A stretch of 43,898 nt of DNA from IMG/VR virus record IMGVR_UViG_3300028045_000032, positions 1 through 43,898 of that record, one strand, 5' to 3'. The DNA comes from a virus. The first letter of the stretch is position 1. Each line of letters begins with the position of its first letter. The position numbers and the translations under genes were made by a program. The notes beneath the pieces were generated by a model. That model ran no database searches and had not been told where the DNA came from. It was given only the letters and a program-made list of their open reading frames with translations. This document shows, one piece after another, positions 1-8,315 of this stretch.

Positions 1-17
1 CACCGGACTGTAAATTT
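1..17. repeat. Terminal overlap (circular closure)
   Basis: The first 17 bases are identical to the last 17 (43882-43898). This is the signature of a circular or circularly permuted genome cut open at an arbitrary point. A genuine 17-bp terminal repeat is possible but less likely. The TAAATTTAGC motif copy at 11-20 spans the end of this overlap. Confidence 0.8.
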
Positions 18-78
18 AGCGAAGAAAAAAAAGGGTCAAAAGCCCTTGACACGTGAGTTGGATTGTTTTTTATAGCCA

Positions 79-108
79 TTGACTTGGCTTCATACTTTGT
101 GGCATAAT
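79..108 (+). promoter_or_regulatory. Sigma70-like promoter, rightward
   Basis: The -35 box is TTGACT (79-84) and the -10 box is CATAAT (103-108), with an 18-base spacer, followed by ATGCG. The TAATATGC tail after the spacer is shared with the boxes at 186 and 43524, suggesting related promoters. Confidence 0.5.
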
Positions 109-185
109 ATGCGTGTTTTTAGGGTATTTTTTTTTGGTGTTTTTTGTTGTTTGACAAAAGTGGCGGGAAGTGGTGGAAATAGGGG

Positions 186-214
186 TTGACGCGGGGGGCT
201 GGAAGTGGCGTAAT
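186..214 (+). promoter_or_regulatory. Sigma70-like promoter, rightward
   Basis: TTGACG (186-191), 17-base G-rich spacer, CGTAAT (209-214), then ATGC. It has the same layout as the promoters at 79 and 43524. Confidence 0.4.
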
Positions 215-251
215 ATGCTGTGGATATTGTTCACCACGATTGACGTGGGTT

Positions 252-265
252 GTCAACTTGTTGAC
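252..265. repeat. 14-bp palindrome, possible operator
   Basis: GTCAAC-tt-GTTGAC is a perfect dyad lying between the promoter at 186 and the one at 382. Further GTTGAC words flank it at about 239 and 293. It could be a repressor or activator site; no partner protein can be named. Confidence 0.35.
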
Positions 266-381
266 TACTTGCCGGCGGATCCGGTGTATCGTGTTGACTA
301 CCACGAATGCGGGGAGTTGAATCGCAAGCAAATGTCTAATAGTCTATAATGTCCCGTTTTTGTTTGATATATGTAGCACTA

Positions 382-410
382 TTGACAAAAACGCAACAAA
401 ATTGCATAAT
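382..410 (+). promoter_or_regulatory. Strong sigma70-like promoter, rightward
   Basis: TTGACA (382-387), exactly 17 bases, CATAAT (405-410). It is one of the best matches in the window and points at the terminase operon. A TAAGTTTAGC motif copy lies about 60 bases downstream (468-477). Confidence 0.6.
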
Positions 411-658
411 ACCCATCAATTTTTTAATGATTACAATGAAAATGGAACGAAACCGCCCGCATTGCTGTAAGTTTAGCGAACTGGTAACTTCGGACAATGG
501 TGATTGTGCGAAGTTAGGGACGGGGTAGGGACACCCCCAGCACCCCCCGTTGTGGTACGATAGATATCCCGAAAAATTATATATCAAAAATCACCACATT
601 TCCAATTGCAACGCAACCCAATTGCGGATTTCTGGTTAATTTAGCTATATATATGCTA

Positions 659-687
659 TTGTCAGTACACCCAAAAAGTGCTACAAT
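659..687 (+). promoter_or_regulatory. Promoter of the packaging/structural operon
   Basis: TTGTCA (659-664), 17 bases, TACAAT (682-687). The transcript would have a leader of about 100 nt before terS. The leader contains GC-rich dyads (GCGCATGCGC near 708-717) and a near-palindromic GCTAAGTTTAGC at 774-785. Confidence 0.55.
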
Positions 688-773
688 ATACGTATCAAGC
701 CCCCAGCGCATGCGCCGAGGCACAGCCCCCATGCGCGCGACTCACAATACAGACTCAGGCGTTTTATAAATAA

Positions 774-785
774 GCTAAGTTTAGC
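774..785. promoter_or_regulatory. Dyad motif GCTAAGTTTAGC upstream of terS
   Basis: This near-palindrome differs by one base from the perfect GCTAAATTTAGC at 43743-43754. It lies nine bases before the terS start codon. It is one of several copies of TAAATTTAGC-like words concentrated in non-coding DNA, as expected of an operator. Confidence 0.45.
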
Positions 786-794
786 TAATTGCTT

Positions 795-1325
795 ATGAGT
801 AAAGACCCCCAGGTTGAGGTAGCTATAGTAGAAAACAAGCCAGAAGGTAGAGGTATAGACGACCTCACCTATTTTGAGATGCAAAATTTAGTAACAGATT
901 ACCTCGCCAAGGTACCGTCTGAGGACATTGCTGATAAGTATAAGGTTTCAGCCCGGACAGTATCGGCAATCATCAACAATAACCACATTACACGTACCGA
1001 GATCGAGCGACAGTCTATACTGTTCCCTATGCTACAAGAAAGCATGCGAATAGCAGGGATCAAGGAAAAGCTCCTAAGCGCCTTAGAACTCAATATTGCG
1101 CGTATGGTGGAGGATCCTAAGAAGAGCGCGGCCTACAATGATGATCTTCTAAATACGGGTAAATTTTTAGACACCATACAACGTTTAGATATAGACAAAC
1201 CAACAGAGATTAAGCGTAGCGAGATAGAGTCCAAGACAGTGGACTACAGCGACGTACTCAAGGATTTGAAGACAGAGGAGGATAAGAGGGCGTTTTTATT
1301 AGACTTAAACAGCAACAAAAAATAG
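795..1325 (+). CDS. terS: Terminase small subunit (probable)
   Basis: A 176-aa protein directly upstream of the large terminase, one base apart. Residues about 30-60 form a helix-turn-helix with the pattern IADKYKVSARTVSAII, as expected for the DNA-recognition domain of TerS. The middle and C-terminal parts are charged and helical, which fits oligomerisation and TerL contact. I chose ATG at 795; a TTG six bases upstream is in frame but less likely. Identity rests on position, size and the HTH rather than on a family signature. It would recognise the packaging site, perhaps within the adjacent non-coding hub. Confidence 0.75.
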   Translation: MSKDPQVEVAIVENKPEGRGIDDLTYFEMQNLVTDYLAKVPSEDIADKYKVSARTVSAIINNNHITRTEIERQSILFPMLQESMRIAGIKEKLLSALELNIARMVEDPKKSAAYNDDLLNTGKFLDTIQRLDIDKPTEIKRSEIESKTVDYSDVLKDLKTEEDKRAFLLDLNSNKK

Positions 1326-1326
1326 T

Positions 1327-2865
1327 ATGGATCGTAAAACCCAGCTTGCCGCCTTGGCCGAGAAACTGGATTTTCGGCTAAAGTTAGCGATAAATTGCGA
1401 GCAATCTGAAGCTAGGCGAGCTGTCTTCTATCAGATGTGTTCAGAGGATTGGAAATTCTTCGTTAACAACGCGGTGTATTTGCAGGACCCAGAGGCAACG
1501 AATCTTGAGGATAAGAACATACCATTTTTGCTATACGGATATCAGGAAGAAGTTGGAGACGAGATCGTGAAAGCGATTGAATCCGGTTACGATTTCCCGG
1601 TAGAGAAATCAAGGAACCTCGGAGTAACTTGGCTAGTTTTAGCCATATTTCTGTGGGGCTGGCACTTTCATGAATGGGAGTTACTGATCGGATCTCGTAA
1701 ATTTGAAGAGGTTGATAAGAAGGGAGACCCGGGAACGTTGTTTGAAAAGTTGAGATATATGATTGGCCGATTACCGGAATATGTGTTTCCGCATAAGTTA
1801 GATCATTTCACAGATAAGATGGGGGTGTTGAGACACCCTAAACACAATGCGACGATTGCTGGTGAGGCGAACAACGCAGACTTCGGTAGGTCTGACAGAC
1901 GTAAGGCAATATTCCTCGATGAGTTCGCTAGTTGGGAGAGTACAGATAAGGCAGCCTGGCAGAGTTGTGGTGACACGGCCAAATGCCGGATCCCGGTATC
2001 GACTCCTAACAGTCGTGGTACAGATTGTTTTTTCTATAAGTTAATCATGTCAGCTAGTGGTAAGAACCGACCCTATGGTAGGTTGCACTGGAGCGATAAC
2101 CCTAGGTTCAATGAGGGGTTATATGAGGACGAATCAGGTCAGTTACGTAGCCCTTGGTATGACGAGAAGGCAGACGCCGCAGCGGACCTCTCACAGATCG
2201 CTCAGGAGCAGGACATTAACTATGACGTAGCAGCTGGAGGTCGAGTGTTTCCAGGTTGGTCTGATGAGGTGAACATGGATCCAGCGGCGGAATATGATCC
2301 ACAGTTGCCGTTGTATATCGCATGGGATTTCGGATTGGACCAGACGGCTATGTTATGGATCCAGCCCGACAGGAGAAAAGGACTTTATAACATAATCGAT
2401 GAATACGTAAATGACGGTAGTGCGCAGGGTACGAGCATTTACCATTATATAGATATATTGGACGCGAAACCGTATAAGAAAGCACTGCATTTCGGTGATC
2501 CTCAGAGTGGTGAGAACCGGAGCATAACGAGTGGTCAGAGTCCGAAGACGATACTTCGGCAGTACGGGATAACGTTTAGAAGTAAAAGAACCAGGATAAA
2601 GAACCGGGTAATGGCCGCTAGGAACCTGACACCAGGTGTCCGGGTAAACCCAGATTGTGTATTAACTGTCGAGATGTTCCGACAATGGCGACTGCGCCGG
2701 CCTAAGAGCGGTAGTGGTCTAGGCCAGGTACCGGAGCATAGCGAGCATTCACATATAGGTGAAGCATGGACATACTTCACATTTAACTTCAGTAGACAGA
2801 AAGCAAACATAAAGCTCAAAGCCAAGACAGTGGTGCAGCCATCGTCTTCGGGAATAACATTATGA
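1327..2865 (+). CDS. terL: Terminase large subunit
   Basis: The packaging motor ATPase and nuclease, 512 aa, a usual length. The adenine-contact Q sits in LLYGYQEE (about residue 73). A Walker-A-like KSRNLGVTW is at 94-102, atypical in lacking the GK(S/T) ending, as often in phage terminases. Walker B IFLDEFAS is at 195-202, and the coupling motif STPNSRGTD at 225-233. The RNase-H-like nuclease begins at IAWDFGLDQT (D333) and continues with HFGDPQSGEN (D391). The signature AQEQDINY precedes the linker. It acts with TerS and the portal to fill proheads. The stop overlaps the portal start as ATGA. Confidence 0.97.
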   Translation: MDRKTQLAALAEKLDFRLKLAINCEQSEARRAVFYQMCSEDWKFFVNNAVYLQDPEATNLEDKNIPFLLYGYQEEVGDEIVKAIESGYDFPVEKSRNLGVTWLVLAIFLWGWHFHEWELLIGSRKFEEVDKKGDPGTLFEKLRYMIGRLPEYVFPHKLDHFTDKMGVLRHPKHNATIAGEANNADFGRSDRRKAIFLDEFASWESTDKAAWQSCGDTAKCRIPVSTPNSRGTDCFFYKLIMSASGKNRPYGRLHWSDNPRFNEGLYEDESGQLRSPWYDEKADAAADLSQIAQEQDINYDVAAGGRVFPGWSDEVNMDPAAEYDPQLPLYIAWDFGLDQTAMLWIQPDRRKGLYNIIDEYVNDGSAQGTSIYHYIDILDAKPYKKALHFGDPQSGENRSITSGQSPKTILRQYGITFRSKRTRIKNRVMAARNLTPGVRVNPDCVLTVEMFRQWRLRRPKSGSGLGQVPEHSEHSHIGEAWTYFTFNFSRQKANIKLKAKTVVQPSSSGITL

Positions 2866-4820
2866 CAAAAGAATATTTACCAATAGGTGAGAAGAAAGGA
2901 AAGTTTCATCGTTTCAATTCTAAGAAAGAATTAGACGACCGTTTTATGGAACATTATGATCTGTTTGAACGGTACAGGCAGAATAAGGAGCAGCACATTA
3001 GGTTTTTCAATAAGGACGGAGTATCTCGTACAATAAACGATTACGTTCGGGATAGTGTTGATCGGATGAATGAGTACCATTTGAAACCGAGTCATAAGGA
3101 CGATTGGCAGAACAACATGTTTGATCCAGTTACGCGGAACAAGTTGATAAGTATTCTAGCAATAATTGCTGGGTCGCGACTGAAGTTGGATTTAGTTATC
3201 AAACCGAAAAGTATTTTCACTAAGATGAAGACTAAGGTTAGACGAGACGTGATAGCTGACTTGTTGGAAAGCGCGAACGACCACAATAACCTTTTAATGG
3301 AAACAGTATGGGAGATGTACACAGCTATGAGCGAGGGTACTGTTATTGGGTTTGAGGGCTGGCGCCAAGGCGAGCGTGAGGTAGAGTACGTCAAAAGTTT
3401 TAATCCTGATACAGGAGAGAAGGAAACAGAGAAAGTTCGATCAGATTTATGGGACGACGTGTACGGATGTATCGTTCCGACAGAGGAGTTTTTCCCTGAG
3501 AACATTTGGGTTAACAGTTTCCGGAAAGATGTACAGCGATGTTTCTGGGTTAGGGAGATGTCATTCGCAGGATTCCAGACAGAGTTCGGTGCTTATCCTA
3601 ATGCTGATAAAGTTAGACCGGCGAGTTATTTCATTAAGCAAGACGATTTCGAATGGGGTATAAGTGAGAACGTTTACTCTGACAACGTGGAGATCATGCA
3701 GTATTACGATGAGGTCGATGACAAGTTAGGGATGTGGGCTAATGGGGTAGAGATTTATTACGGATGTTTACCATGGAACCATAAACGGTTGCCGTTCTGG
3801 GTATCGCAATTCGAACCTATTCATCATCAGTTTCTATACGGTAAAAGTTTACCAGATAAACTGATGGGCATGCAGGACGTGAACAACGCTATATTGAATA
3901 ATATTTTAGACCAGTTATATATCAGTTTGAACTCACCGATATTTGTTGACGGGGACTTCGACTTAGAAGACGGGTTCTTGGAACCGAAACGTATTTACAA
4001 CTTGGAACCAGGTAGTCGGGTACAGAAAGGCCAGCTTGGTAGCGTGGACCCTACATCGTTCCAGGTACTAAGTTTGCTACGGAAATCAATGGAAGAGAGT
4101 AGTATCAGCGCGCAGGCGCAAGGTGTACCGAGTGGTGGACGGAAGACAAAGTTCGAGGTCCAGCAACTTACAGAAGGCGCAATGCAGTTGGCGAGTTTAT
4201 TCTTGCAACTATACGAGAGCGCGTTCCGGGACAAGATGTTGCTCAGAACTCCCAACGTTCTTCAGTATTATTCGATGGCTAGACCAGAGAGGGACAAGGA
4301 TGAACGGTACCGGTACATTGAGATTGATACACAGTTGAGTAACGGTCAGAAAGGAACAAGGAAGATCCAGGTCGTTGAGAGTAAGGGCGATATCCCAGGG
4401 AAGGCTGATCAGATAAAAATGATTGAAGAGGAGACTGGTAAACCGTTTAATGCAGCAGAGACTAACGTTCAACCTGTGTTCATTACAAAAGACTGGTTGC
4501 TACATCGTGGGTACGAGATGGAATTCAAAGTTGTTGCTAACAGTTCAGTTAAAGACAGTGAGGTTCAGAGACGTAACAACGATATGGCTTTCTATCAGAT
4601 CGCGAACGGCGACCCTCGGTACAACCAGGAGAAACTCGCTGAGGATTTGGTGGACGCGTTTGGTAAGGATGAATCGGTACTTAGTAAACAGGGTAAGGTA
4701 GCAGGCGCAGCGCAACAGGCTCCGGGAATCCCGGGTATGCCAGGCATGCGAGGGCAACCAGCAGGCGGTCAACCGCCGGCTCAACCAGCTCAACCGGAGA
4801 TCGACTTAGATTTATTATAA
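2862..4820 (+). CDS. Portal protein
   Basis: A 652-aa protein starting inside the terL stop codon (ATGA), so translation is probably coupled. Size and place immediately after TerL fit a large podovirus-type portal, the dodecameric ring through which DNA enters and leaves. The region around residues 325-360 (GKSLPDKLMG, DVNNAILNN) resembles the long crown/stem helices of such portals. The tail is rich in Pro and Gly (PGIPGMPGMRG, then PPAQPAQP), a flexible end. No nuclease or protease domain is fused to it. The family call is by context and overall pattern. Confidence 0.85.
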   Translation: MTKEYLPIGEKKGKFHRFNSKKELDDRFMEHYDLFERYRQNKEQHIRFFNKDGVSRTINDYVRDSVDRMNEYHLKPSHKDDWQNNMFDPVTRNKLISILAIIAGSRLKLDLVIKPKSIFTKMKTKVRRDVIADLLESANDHNNLLMETVWEMYTAMSEGTVIGFEGWRQGEREVEYVKSFNPDTGEKETEKVRSDLWDDVYGCIVPTEEFFPENIWVNSFRKDVQRCFWVREMSFAGFQTEFGAYPNADKVRPASYFIKQDDFEWGISENVYSDNVEIMQYYDEVDDKLGMWANGVEIYYGCLPWNHKRLPFWVSQFEPIHHQFLYGKSLPDKLMGMQDVNNAILNNILDQLYISLNSPIFVDGDFDLEDGFLEPKRIYNLEPGSRVQKGQLGSVDPTSFQVLSLLRKSMEESSISAQAQGVPSGGRKTKFEVQQLTEGAMQLASLFLQLYESAFRDKMLLRTPNVLQYYSMARPERDKDERYRYIEIDTQLSNGQKGTRKIQVVESKGDIPGKADQIKMIEEETGKPFNAAETNVQPVFITKDWLLHRGYEMEFKVVANSSVKDSEVQRRNNDMAFYQIANGDPRYNQEKLAEDLVDAFGKDESVLSKQGKVAGAAQQAPGIPGMPGMRGQPAGGQPPAQPAQPEIDLDLL

Positions 4821-4825
4821 CTCCT

Positions 4826-4969
4826 ATGAGATTCATAAAGCCCAGGAAGAGTGAGAGTAGACCTGAATTCGTTGCTCGATTCGTTAAGACGAGATCAGCG
4901 ATTAAGGAGTACCCGAACTATGAGCAGAGAGAAGCAATGGCTTTTTCTCGTTGGGCAAGTAACCAATAA
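4826..4969 (+). CDS. Small basic protein, 47 aa
   Basis: Hand translation from ATG 4826 (after CTCCT) gives a basic protein beginning MRFIKPRKSE and containing YEQREAMAFSRW. This resembles the 'EQ..A.A.A' tail seen in many small phage and plasmid proteins found beside portal or capsid genes. It ends one base before the next gene. An overlapping frame starting with GTG at 4851 is the alternative, but its real start is more likely the ATG at 4971. Function unknown; the position between portal and scaffold suggests a minor head role. Confidence 0.6.
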   Translation: MRFIKPRKSESRPEFVARFVKTRSAIKEYPNYEQREAMAFSRWASNQ

Positions 4970-4970
4970 T

Positions 4971-5297
4971 ATGTTCAAAAAGTTTTTAATCAGATTGATA
5001 TACAATTTATACGTTGGTAAGAACAGAGATATATTGAAGTTAAGTCCTGAGATGGAATTCAAATGTTATCTGTTCAAGGATCCAGCTTTAGTAGAGGATT
5101 TAATCAAATCAAGGTTAACTGTTCTGACTCTGAAATATTTCGAAGCTACTTCTGAGGCTGACCGATTACGGATCAAAGGTGCGGCAGTAGAACTGAAAGC
5201 TATCAGAGACAACCATAATTTGGCATACCATCTATTAGACAAAGAGAAAGATTCCAAACGAGCGACCGAGGTGTTTCAACGTAAGAAATTTATTTAA
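4971..5297 (+). CDS. Unknown head-region protein, 108 aa
   Basis: Starts at ATG 4971, two bases after the previous stop, in the AT-rich context typical of this genome. Residues about 1-20 (MFKKFLIRLIYNLYVGKN) are hydrophobic and basic; the rest is helical (VEDLIKSRLTVLTLKYFEA, then a charged C-terminal helix). There is no clear membrane segment of full length. It lies between portal and scaffold, so a small head-assembly or connector accessory is plausible. No family recognised. Confidence 0.65.
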   Translation: MFKKFLIRLIYNLYVGKNRDILKLSPEMEFKCYLFKDPALVEDLIKSRLTVLTLKYFEATSEADRLRIKGAAVELKAIRDNHNLAYHLLDKEKDSKRATEVFQRKKFI

Positions 5298-5357
5298 TAT
5301 ATTTGTCGGCAAGTGTCACCGACCAACAAGATAGACATTTACTAATAACGAATATTT

Positions 5358-6083
5358 ATGGATGATGTAAACAAAGAACCCAAAAACGATGATGGTGTTG
5401 TGACACCACCTCAGGATGGTTCACCTGAGAAAAAAGACGGTCAGCAAGAGGAGAATCCTACTCCCAAAAATGACGGAGCTGATGACGGTGAAGTTAAACT
5501 TAGTCAGAAAGAATTTAACGATTTGCAGAAGAAGGCTAACGACTTTGATGGCTTGGTCAACAAGAACAGAGTTAAGGCATTATTCAACAAAGACAAACCA
5601 GAGCCAAAAGAGGACGGTGGGTCTCCCGAGTTCGATGAAGGCAAGATTGCTGAAATCGCTAAACGGGAAGCACAGAGTTTATTCCGGGAAGAACGAAAAG
5701 AATCTTATAAGGTCAACACTGAAAAAGCATTTGATGATTTCTTGAAAGAGAATTCATGGGCTGATAGTGATGAAAAGATCAAAGGGATTTCTAACAGTTT
5801 CAACCCAGGTTCTTCTACTAGTAAAGACGACATCAAACGGTCAATCGAACTAGCAGCGCGCGACGCTTATCCTAGTGAGTACGAGGCTAATTACGCGAGT
5901 AAGGTAAAGGGTCAGGTACTAGCTGAGATGGAGAATAAGCGAGCTGGTGGGATTGGTGGCGGATCAGTTAATCAACTTAATAAAGACACTAAGACGCAAG
6001 CCGAGAAGGAAGGCGACGAAGTATCTAAACGGATGACACGAGATTTACCACCGGGATTTGACTACGAGAAGAAGAAGAAATAA
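5358..6083 (+). CDS. Scaffolding protein (probable)
   Basis: A 241-aa, highly charged, low-complexity protein. The first 45 residues are rich in Asp, Glu, Lys, Pro and Gln, followed by a helical core (LSQKEFNDLQKKANDF; KIAEIAKREAQSLFREERKE). The C-terminus is basic and ends in KKKK. That architecture and its place just before the capsid genes fit a phage scaffold. The basic tail would bind the inner face of the coat protein. A GTCGG/CCGAC hairpin lies in the 60-base gap upstream (about 5305-5323). Confidence 0.75.
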   Translation: MDDVNKEPKNDDGVVTPPQDGSPEKKDGQQEENPTPKNDGADDGEVKLSQKEFNDLQKKANDFDGLVNKNRVKALFNKDKPEPKEDGGSPEFDEGKIAEIAKREAQSLFREERKESYKVNTEKAFDDFLKENSWADSDEKIKGISNSFNPGSSTSKDDIKRSIELAARDAYPSEYEANYASKVKGQVLAEMENKRAGGIGGGSVNQLNKDTKTQAEKEGDEVSKRMTRDLPPGFDYEKKKK

Positions 6084-6098
6084 ATAATTAAACACACT

Positions 6099-6500
6099 AT
6101 GAAATTTAAAGTAAAAGACGGCGAACAGGTCCGAACAGTTAAGTGTCTATTGGACACAGCAACAGTGATTGCGGCTGGTGACTTAGTAGCTATCGCTTCT
6201 AATGAAATTGTTGTGGCTGATTCAGCTTCAGTAGCTATCGCTTGGTGTCCTAAAGGATCAGCAAGTGGTGAGACTGTTTGTGAAGTTTCTATCGGTAATG
6301 ACTTTACATTAGAAGGGACAGGTGATGCAGTATTTGCAGCTTCTTATAAAGGTGGTGAATACGATATCAATGACACAACTCAAACAATTGACTATGGAGC
6401 ATCTACTACAGATGTGTTAAAAGTCGGAATTAGTCAAGACGCAGGTACAGTTGGAACAGCTGCCGGCGTAGAAGTAAGAATTAACAAACCATTATTCTAG
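6099..6500 (+). CDS. Capsid decoration / head-stabilising protein (probable)
   Basis: A 133-aa, all-beta-looking, low-charge protein immediately before the major capsid gene. The pattern (early KCLLDTATVIAAGDLVAIASN, then a beta-rich DDxVFGV-like middle and a final GVEVRINK) resembles DUF2190-type decoration proteins that precede the coat gene in other phages. It probably binds the assembled capsid surface. The start follows AAACACACT without an SD site. The domain assignment is from pattern only. Confidence 0.6.
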   Translation: MKFKVKDGEQVRTVKCLLDTATVIAAGDLVAIASNEIVVADSASVAIAWCPKGSASGETVCEVSIGNDFTLEGTGDAVFAASYKGGEYDINDTTQTIDYGASTTDVLKVGISQDAGTVGTAAGVEVRINKPLF

Positions 6501-6523
6501 TCTTAGGGAATGGTTAATATTTT

Positions 6524-7453
6524 ATGAATTCAGCAGATTACGCCTTACAGGCAGTCAAGGGGATTAAAGAATCTTTTGACAATGCTATCCAATACGGAAT
6601 TGAAGTTTATGCTGACAGCAGAGTTTTCAACATGATCACTACTAGTGAGACTTTTGAGATCTTCACTTCAACTGAAGGTTTGGATGGTTCTAAGGAATTG
6701 GCAGAGCAAGAAACTCCTCCATCATTGAAACTGGAAGACGGTTACAGTGTAACTCTTACTGAGAAGAGATTTGGTGGATCTATCGTTTTACCAGAACAAG
6801 TTTATAGACGAGACGGTAAAGACAACACATTGAAGGTTGAACAATATCTAGTTAGACAAAGAAACCAACTATTGAAAGATAGTAAGTATCTATGGTTAAC
6901 AAGAGCTTTCTTGATGTTAAACGAGGCTTTCGACAGCACTTCAGATTACCTAGCTCCAGACGGAGTAGAGCTTTGCGGTTCTCATACATGGAATTCAGGT
7001 GGAACTTTCACAAATAAAGCAACAGCAAAACTAAGTTCAGCAGCAGTTGATACTGCTATGGAATTTGGTGGAGCTTTCACAGATCCAGCAGGTAAACCAA
7101 TGCCAATGGACTATGACACTATCGTTGTTAAGAAAGGTTCAGACGCAGAACGAGAAGCTATTCGACTATTCGCTAAAGGAATTTCTCCTGTAGCAGTAGC
7201 TGATATCAATATCTATGAAGGAATGTTCACAATCATTTCAACTCCATACATCACAGCAGCTAATAAATACTATTGGTTCATGATGGATTCTAAACACGAA
7301 AGTTGTTTATATCTTGGTATTGGAGAAATGCCAACACTAAGAGAACCTATCCGAGAGAACAACGAAGCAATTAGAACTAATTGTACAGGTTTCTGGAAAC
7401 AGGGAATTAACAACATGCCTTTCGCTATTTACGGATCAGATGGAACTGCATAG
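6524..7453 (+). CDS. Major capsid protein (HK97-like, probable)
   Basis: A 309-aa protein at the coat position after scaffold and decoration genes. It begins with a helical segment (ALQAVKGIKESFDNAIQYG), has the long mixed core expected of an HK97 fold, and carries the phrase GLDGSKELAEQETPP, reminiscent of the E-loop of related coat proteins. Ending is PFAIYGSDG. No delta domain or maturation protease precedes it, so the separate scaffold probably does that work. A strong stem-loop follows the gene (7479-7523). Confidence 0.85.
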   Translation: MNSADYALQAVKGIKESFDNAIQYGIEVYADSRVFNMITTSETFEIFTSTEGLDGSKELAEQETPPSLKLEDGYSVTLTEKRFGGSIVLPEQVYRRDGKDNTLKVEQYLVRQRNQLLKDSKYLWLTRAFLMLNEAFDSTSDYLAPDGVELCGSHTWNSGGTFTNKATAKLSSAAVDTAMEFGGAFTDPAGKPMPMDYDTIVVKKGSDAEREAIRLFAKGISPVAVADINIYEGMFTIISTPYITAANKYYWFMMDSKHESCLYLGIGEMPTLREPIRENNEAIRTNCTGFWKQGINNMPFAIYGSDGTA

Positions 7454-7478
7454 AATTTAGCGTAATTGGAATTTTACA

Positions 7479-7523
7479 TACGCCTGGGTGGGGGCTTTAT
7501 ACCCACCCTACTGGCTGGGCGTA
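7479..7523 (+). other. Composite stem-loop after the capsid gene
   Basis: GGGTGGG (7486-7492) pairs perfectly with CCCACCC (7502-7508); an outer ACGCC (7480-7484) pairs with GGCGT (7518-7522). No U-run follows, so it is not a standard terminator. It could stabilise the 3' end of the coat mRNA or weaken read-through. Confidence 0.55.
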
Positions 7524-7555
7524 ATCCCCTCCCTTAAAAATAATACAAATTTTTT

Positions 7556-8044
7556 ATGTCAACTAAATACGAATATAGAGTTTCTGCGCCAGGTGTAAAC
7601 ACAGGGCGATTGGTTGTTAACAATTCAGGTGAATTGGTTTATACTGGTTCATTTGCAGCGTTAACATCACTAACACTTAAAAACGGTGTTGCTTACCCGG
7701 TTGTTGATCCAACAGCTACGGTAGACGCACAATCAACAAACGCAGTATTGACTTCAACTTCTTTCGGGAAGAACGTCACTAATACTGGCGCAACTGGAAC
7801 AATTACTTGGACACTTCCAGCAGCAGCTGACGTTATTGGTAAAGTTTTACGTGTACAAGTTACAGCAGCGCAAATCACAAGACTAGTGCCTGCTACTGGT
7901 GAAAAGATTTACTTAGGTGGTGATGGTGTCGCTAATAAATACGCACAAGTTGCCGGTACTGTTGGTAACTATGCTGATGTTTATTCAGACGGTACAGACT
8001 ATCTAGTGATCGGTTATTCTGGTGTTTTAACTAAAGAGGCTTAA
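7556..8044 (+). CDS. Virion-associated beta protein, 162 aa
   Basis: Low in charge and rich in Thr, Val, Ala and Gly. Residues about 57-160 (AQSTNAVLTSTSFGKNVTN..., LPAAADVIGKVLRVQVT, GNYADVYSDGTDYLVIGYSG) look like the beta-sandwich pattern common in phage fibre or capsid-decoration proteins. It sits between the coat gene and a small basic gene, with stem-loops on both sides. Most likely a decoration or fibre-like structural protein. Exact role unknown. Confidence 0.7.
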   Translation: MSTKYEYRVSAPGVNTGRLVVNNSGELVYTGSFAALTSLTLKNGVAYPVVDPTATVDAQSTNAVLTSTSFGKNVTNTGATGTITWTLPAAADVIGKVLRVQVTAAQITRLVPATGEKIYLGGDGVANKYAQVAGTVGNYADVYSDGTDYLVIGYSGVLTKEA

Positions 8045-8054
8045 ATATTTTTTA

Positions 8055-8074
8055 GGACCGGTTTACGCCGGTCC
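8055..8074 (+). other. GGACCGG/CCGGTCC stem-loop
   Basis: A perfect 7-bp GC-rich stem (8055-8061 with 8068-8074) and a TTTACG loop in the gap after the 162-aa gene. No U-run on either strand. It is probably an mRNA-stabilising or partial pausing hairpin. Confidence 0.5.
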
Positions 8075-8107
8075 GATAAAGATATTTAATTCTTAACATA
8101 AAAAAAT

Positions 8108-8305
8108 ATGGGACAAAAATGGTACAGAAACGGCAGATGGATTACAGCTGTCGAACTAAGAGCTTTAAGAGATAAACAATTAAACAAAAAAGTAGAAGAG
8201 GAACCAGAGAAATTAGAGGAACCAGGCGAGTTAGCTGAACCAGCAGAAGTCGCGGTTAAAAAGACATCTGTTTTAAGAAGGAGAAAAATTAAGAAAACTA
8301 AATAA
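8108..8305 (+). CDS. Small charged protein, 65 aa
   Basis: Starts after AAAAAAT. The N-terminus (MGQKWYRNGRWITAVELRALRDKQ) looks like a short folded motif. The middle is acidic and repetitive in Glu-Pro (EEEPEKLEEPGELAEPAE), and the end is basic (RRRKIKKTK). The acidic linker between two basic ends suggests an extended linker or a small head component. No family recognised. It lies inside the structural operon, 10 bases before the next gene. Confidence 0.6.
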   Translation: MGQKWYRNGRWITAVELRALRDKQLNKKVEEEPEKLEEPGELAEPAEVAVKKTSVLRRRKIKKTK

Positions 8306-8315
8306 CTAAACCAAT

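Larger units (their letters stand above)
1..794. other. Left half of the non-coding control region
   Basis: No convincing gene lies here: the short frames have poor composition and no family resemblance. The stretch holds four rightward sigma70-like promoters (-35 boxes at 79, 186, 382 and 659), a GTCAAC-tt-GTTGAC palindrome at 252-265, and four copies of the TAARTTTAGC motif (11-20, 468-477, 636-645 as a variant, 776-785). It joins the 43.39-43.90 kb region across the closed end. Likely roles are late-gene control and possibly packaging or replication initiation, given that terS follows directly. Confidence 0.7.

Noticed and set aside
119-587. Two minus-strand open frames in the left control region
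   Set aside because: They read antisense to several promoters, have odd composition, and no suitable start context. Treated as non-coding.
4851-5297. A single 148-codon gene from GTG 4851
   Set aside because: Two ATG-led genes (4826-4969 and 4971-5297) explain the region better: the first has its own protein-like sequence and the second starts right after it.
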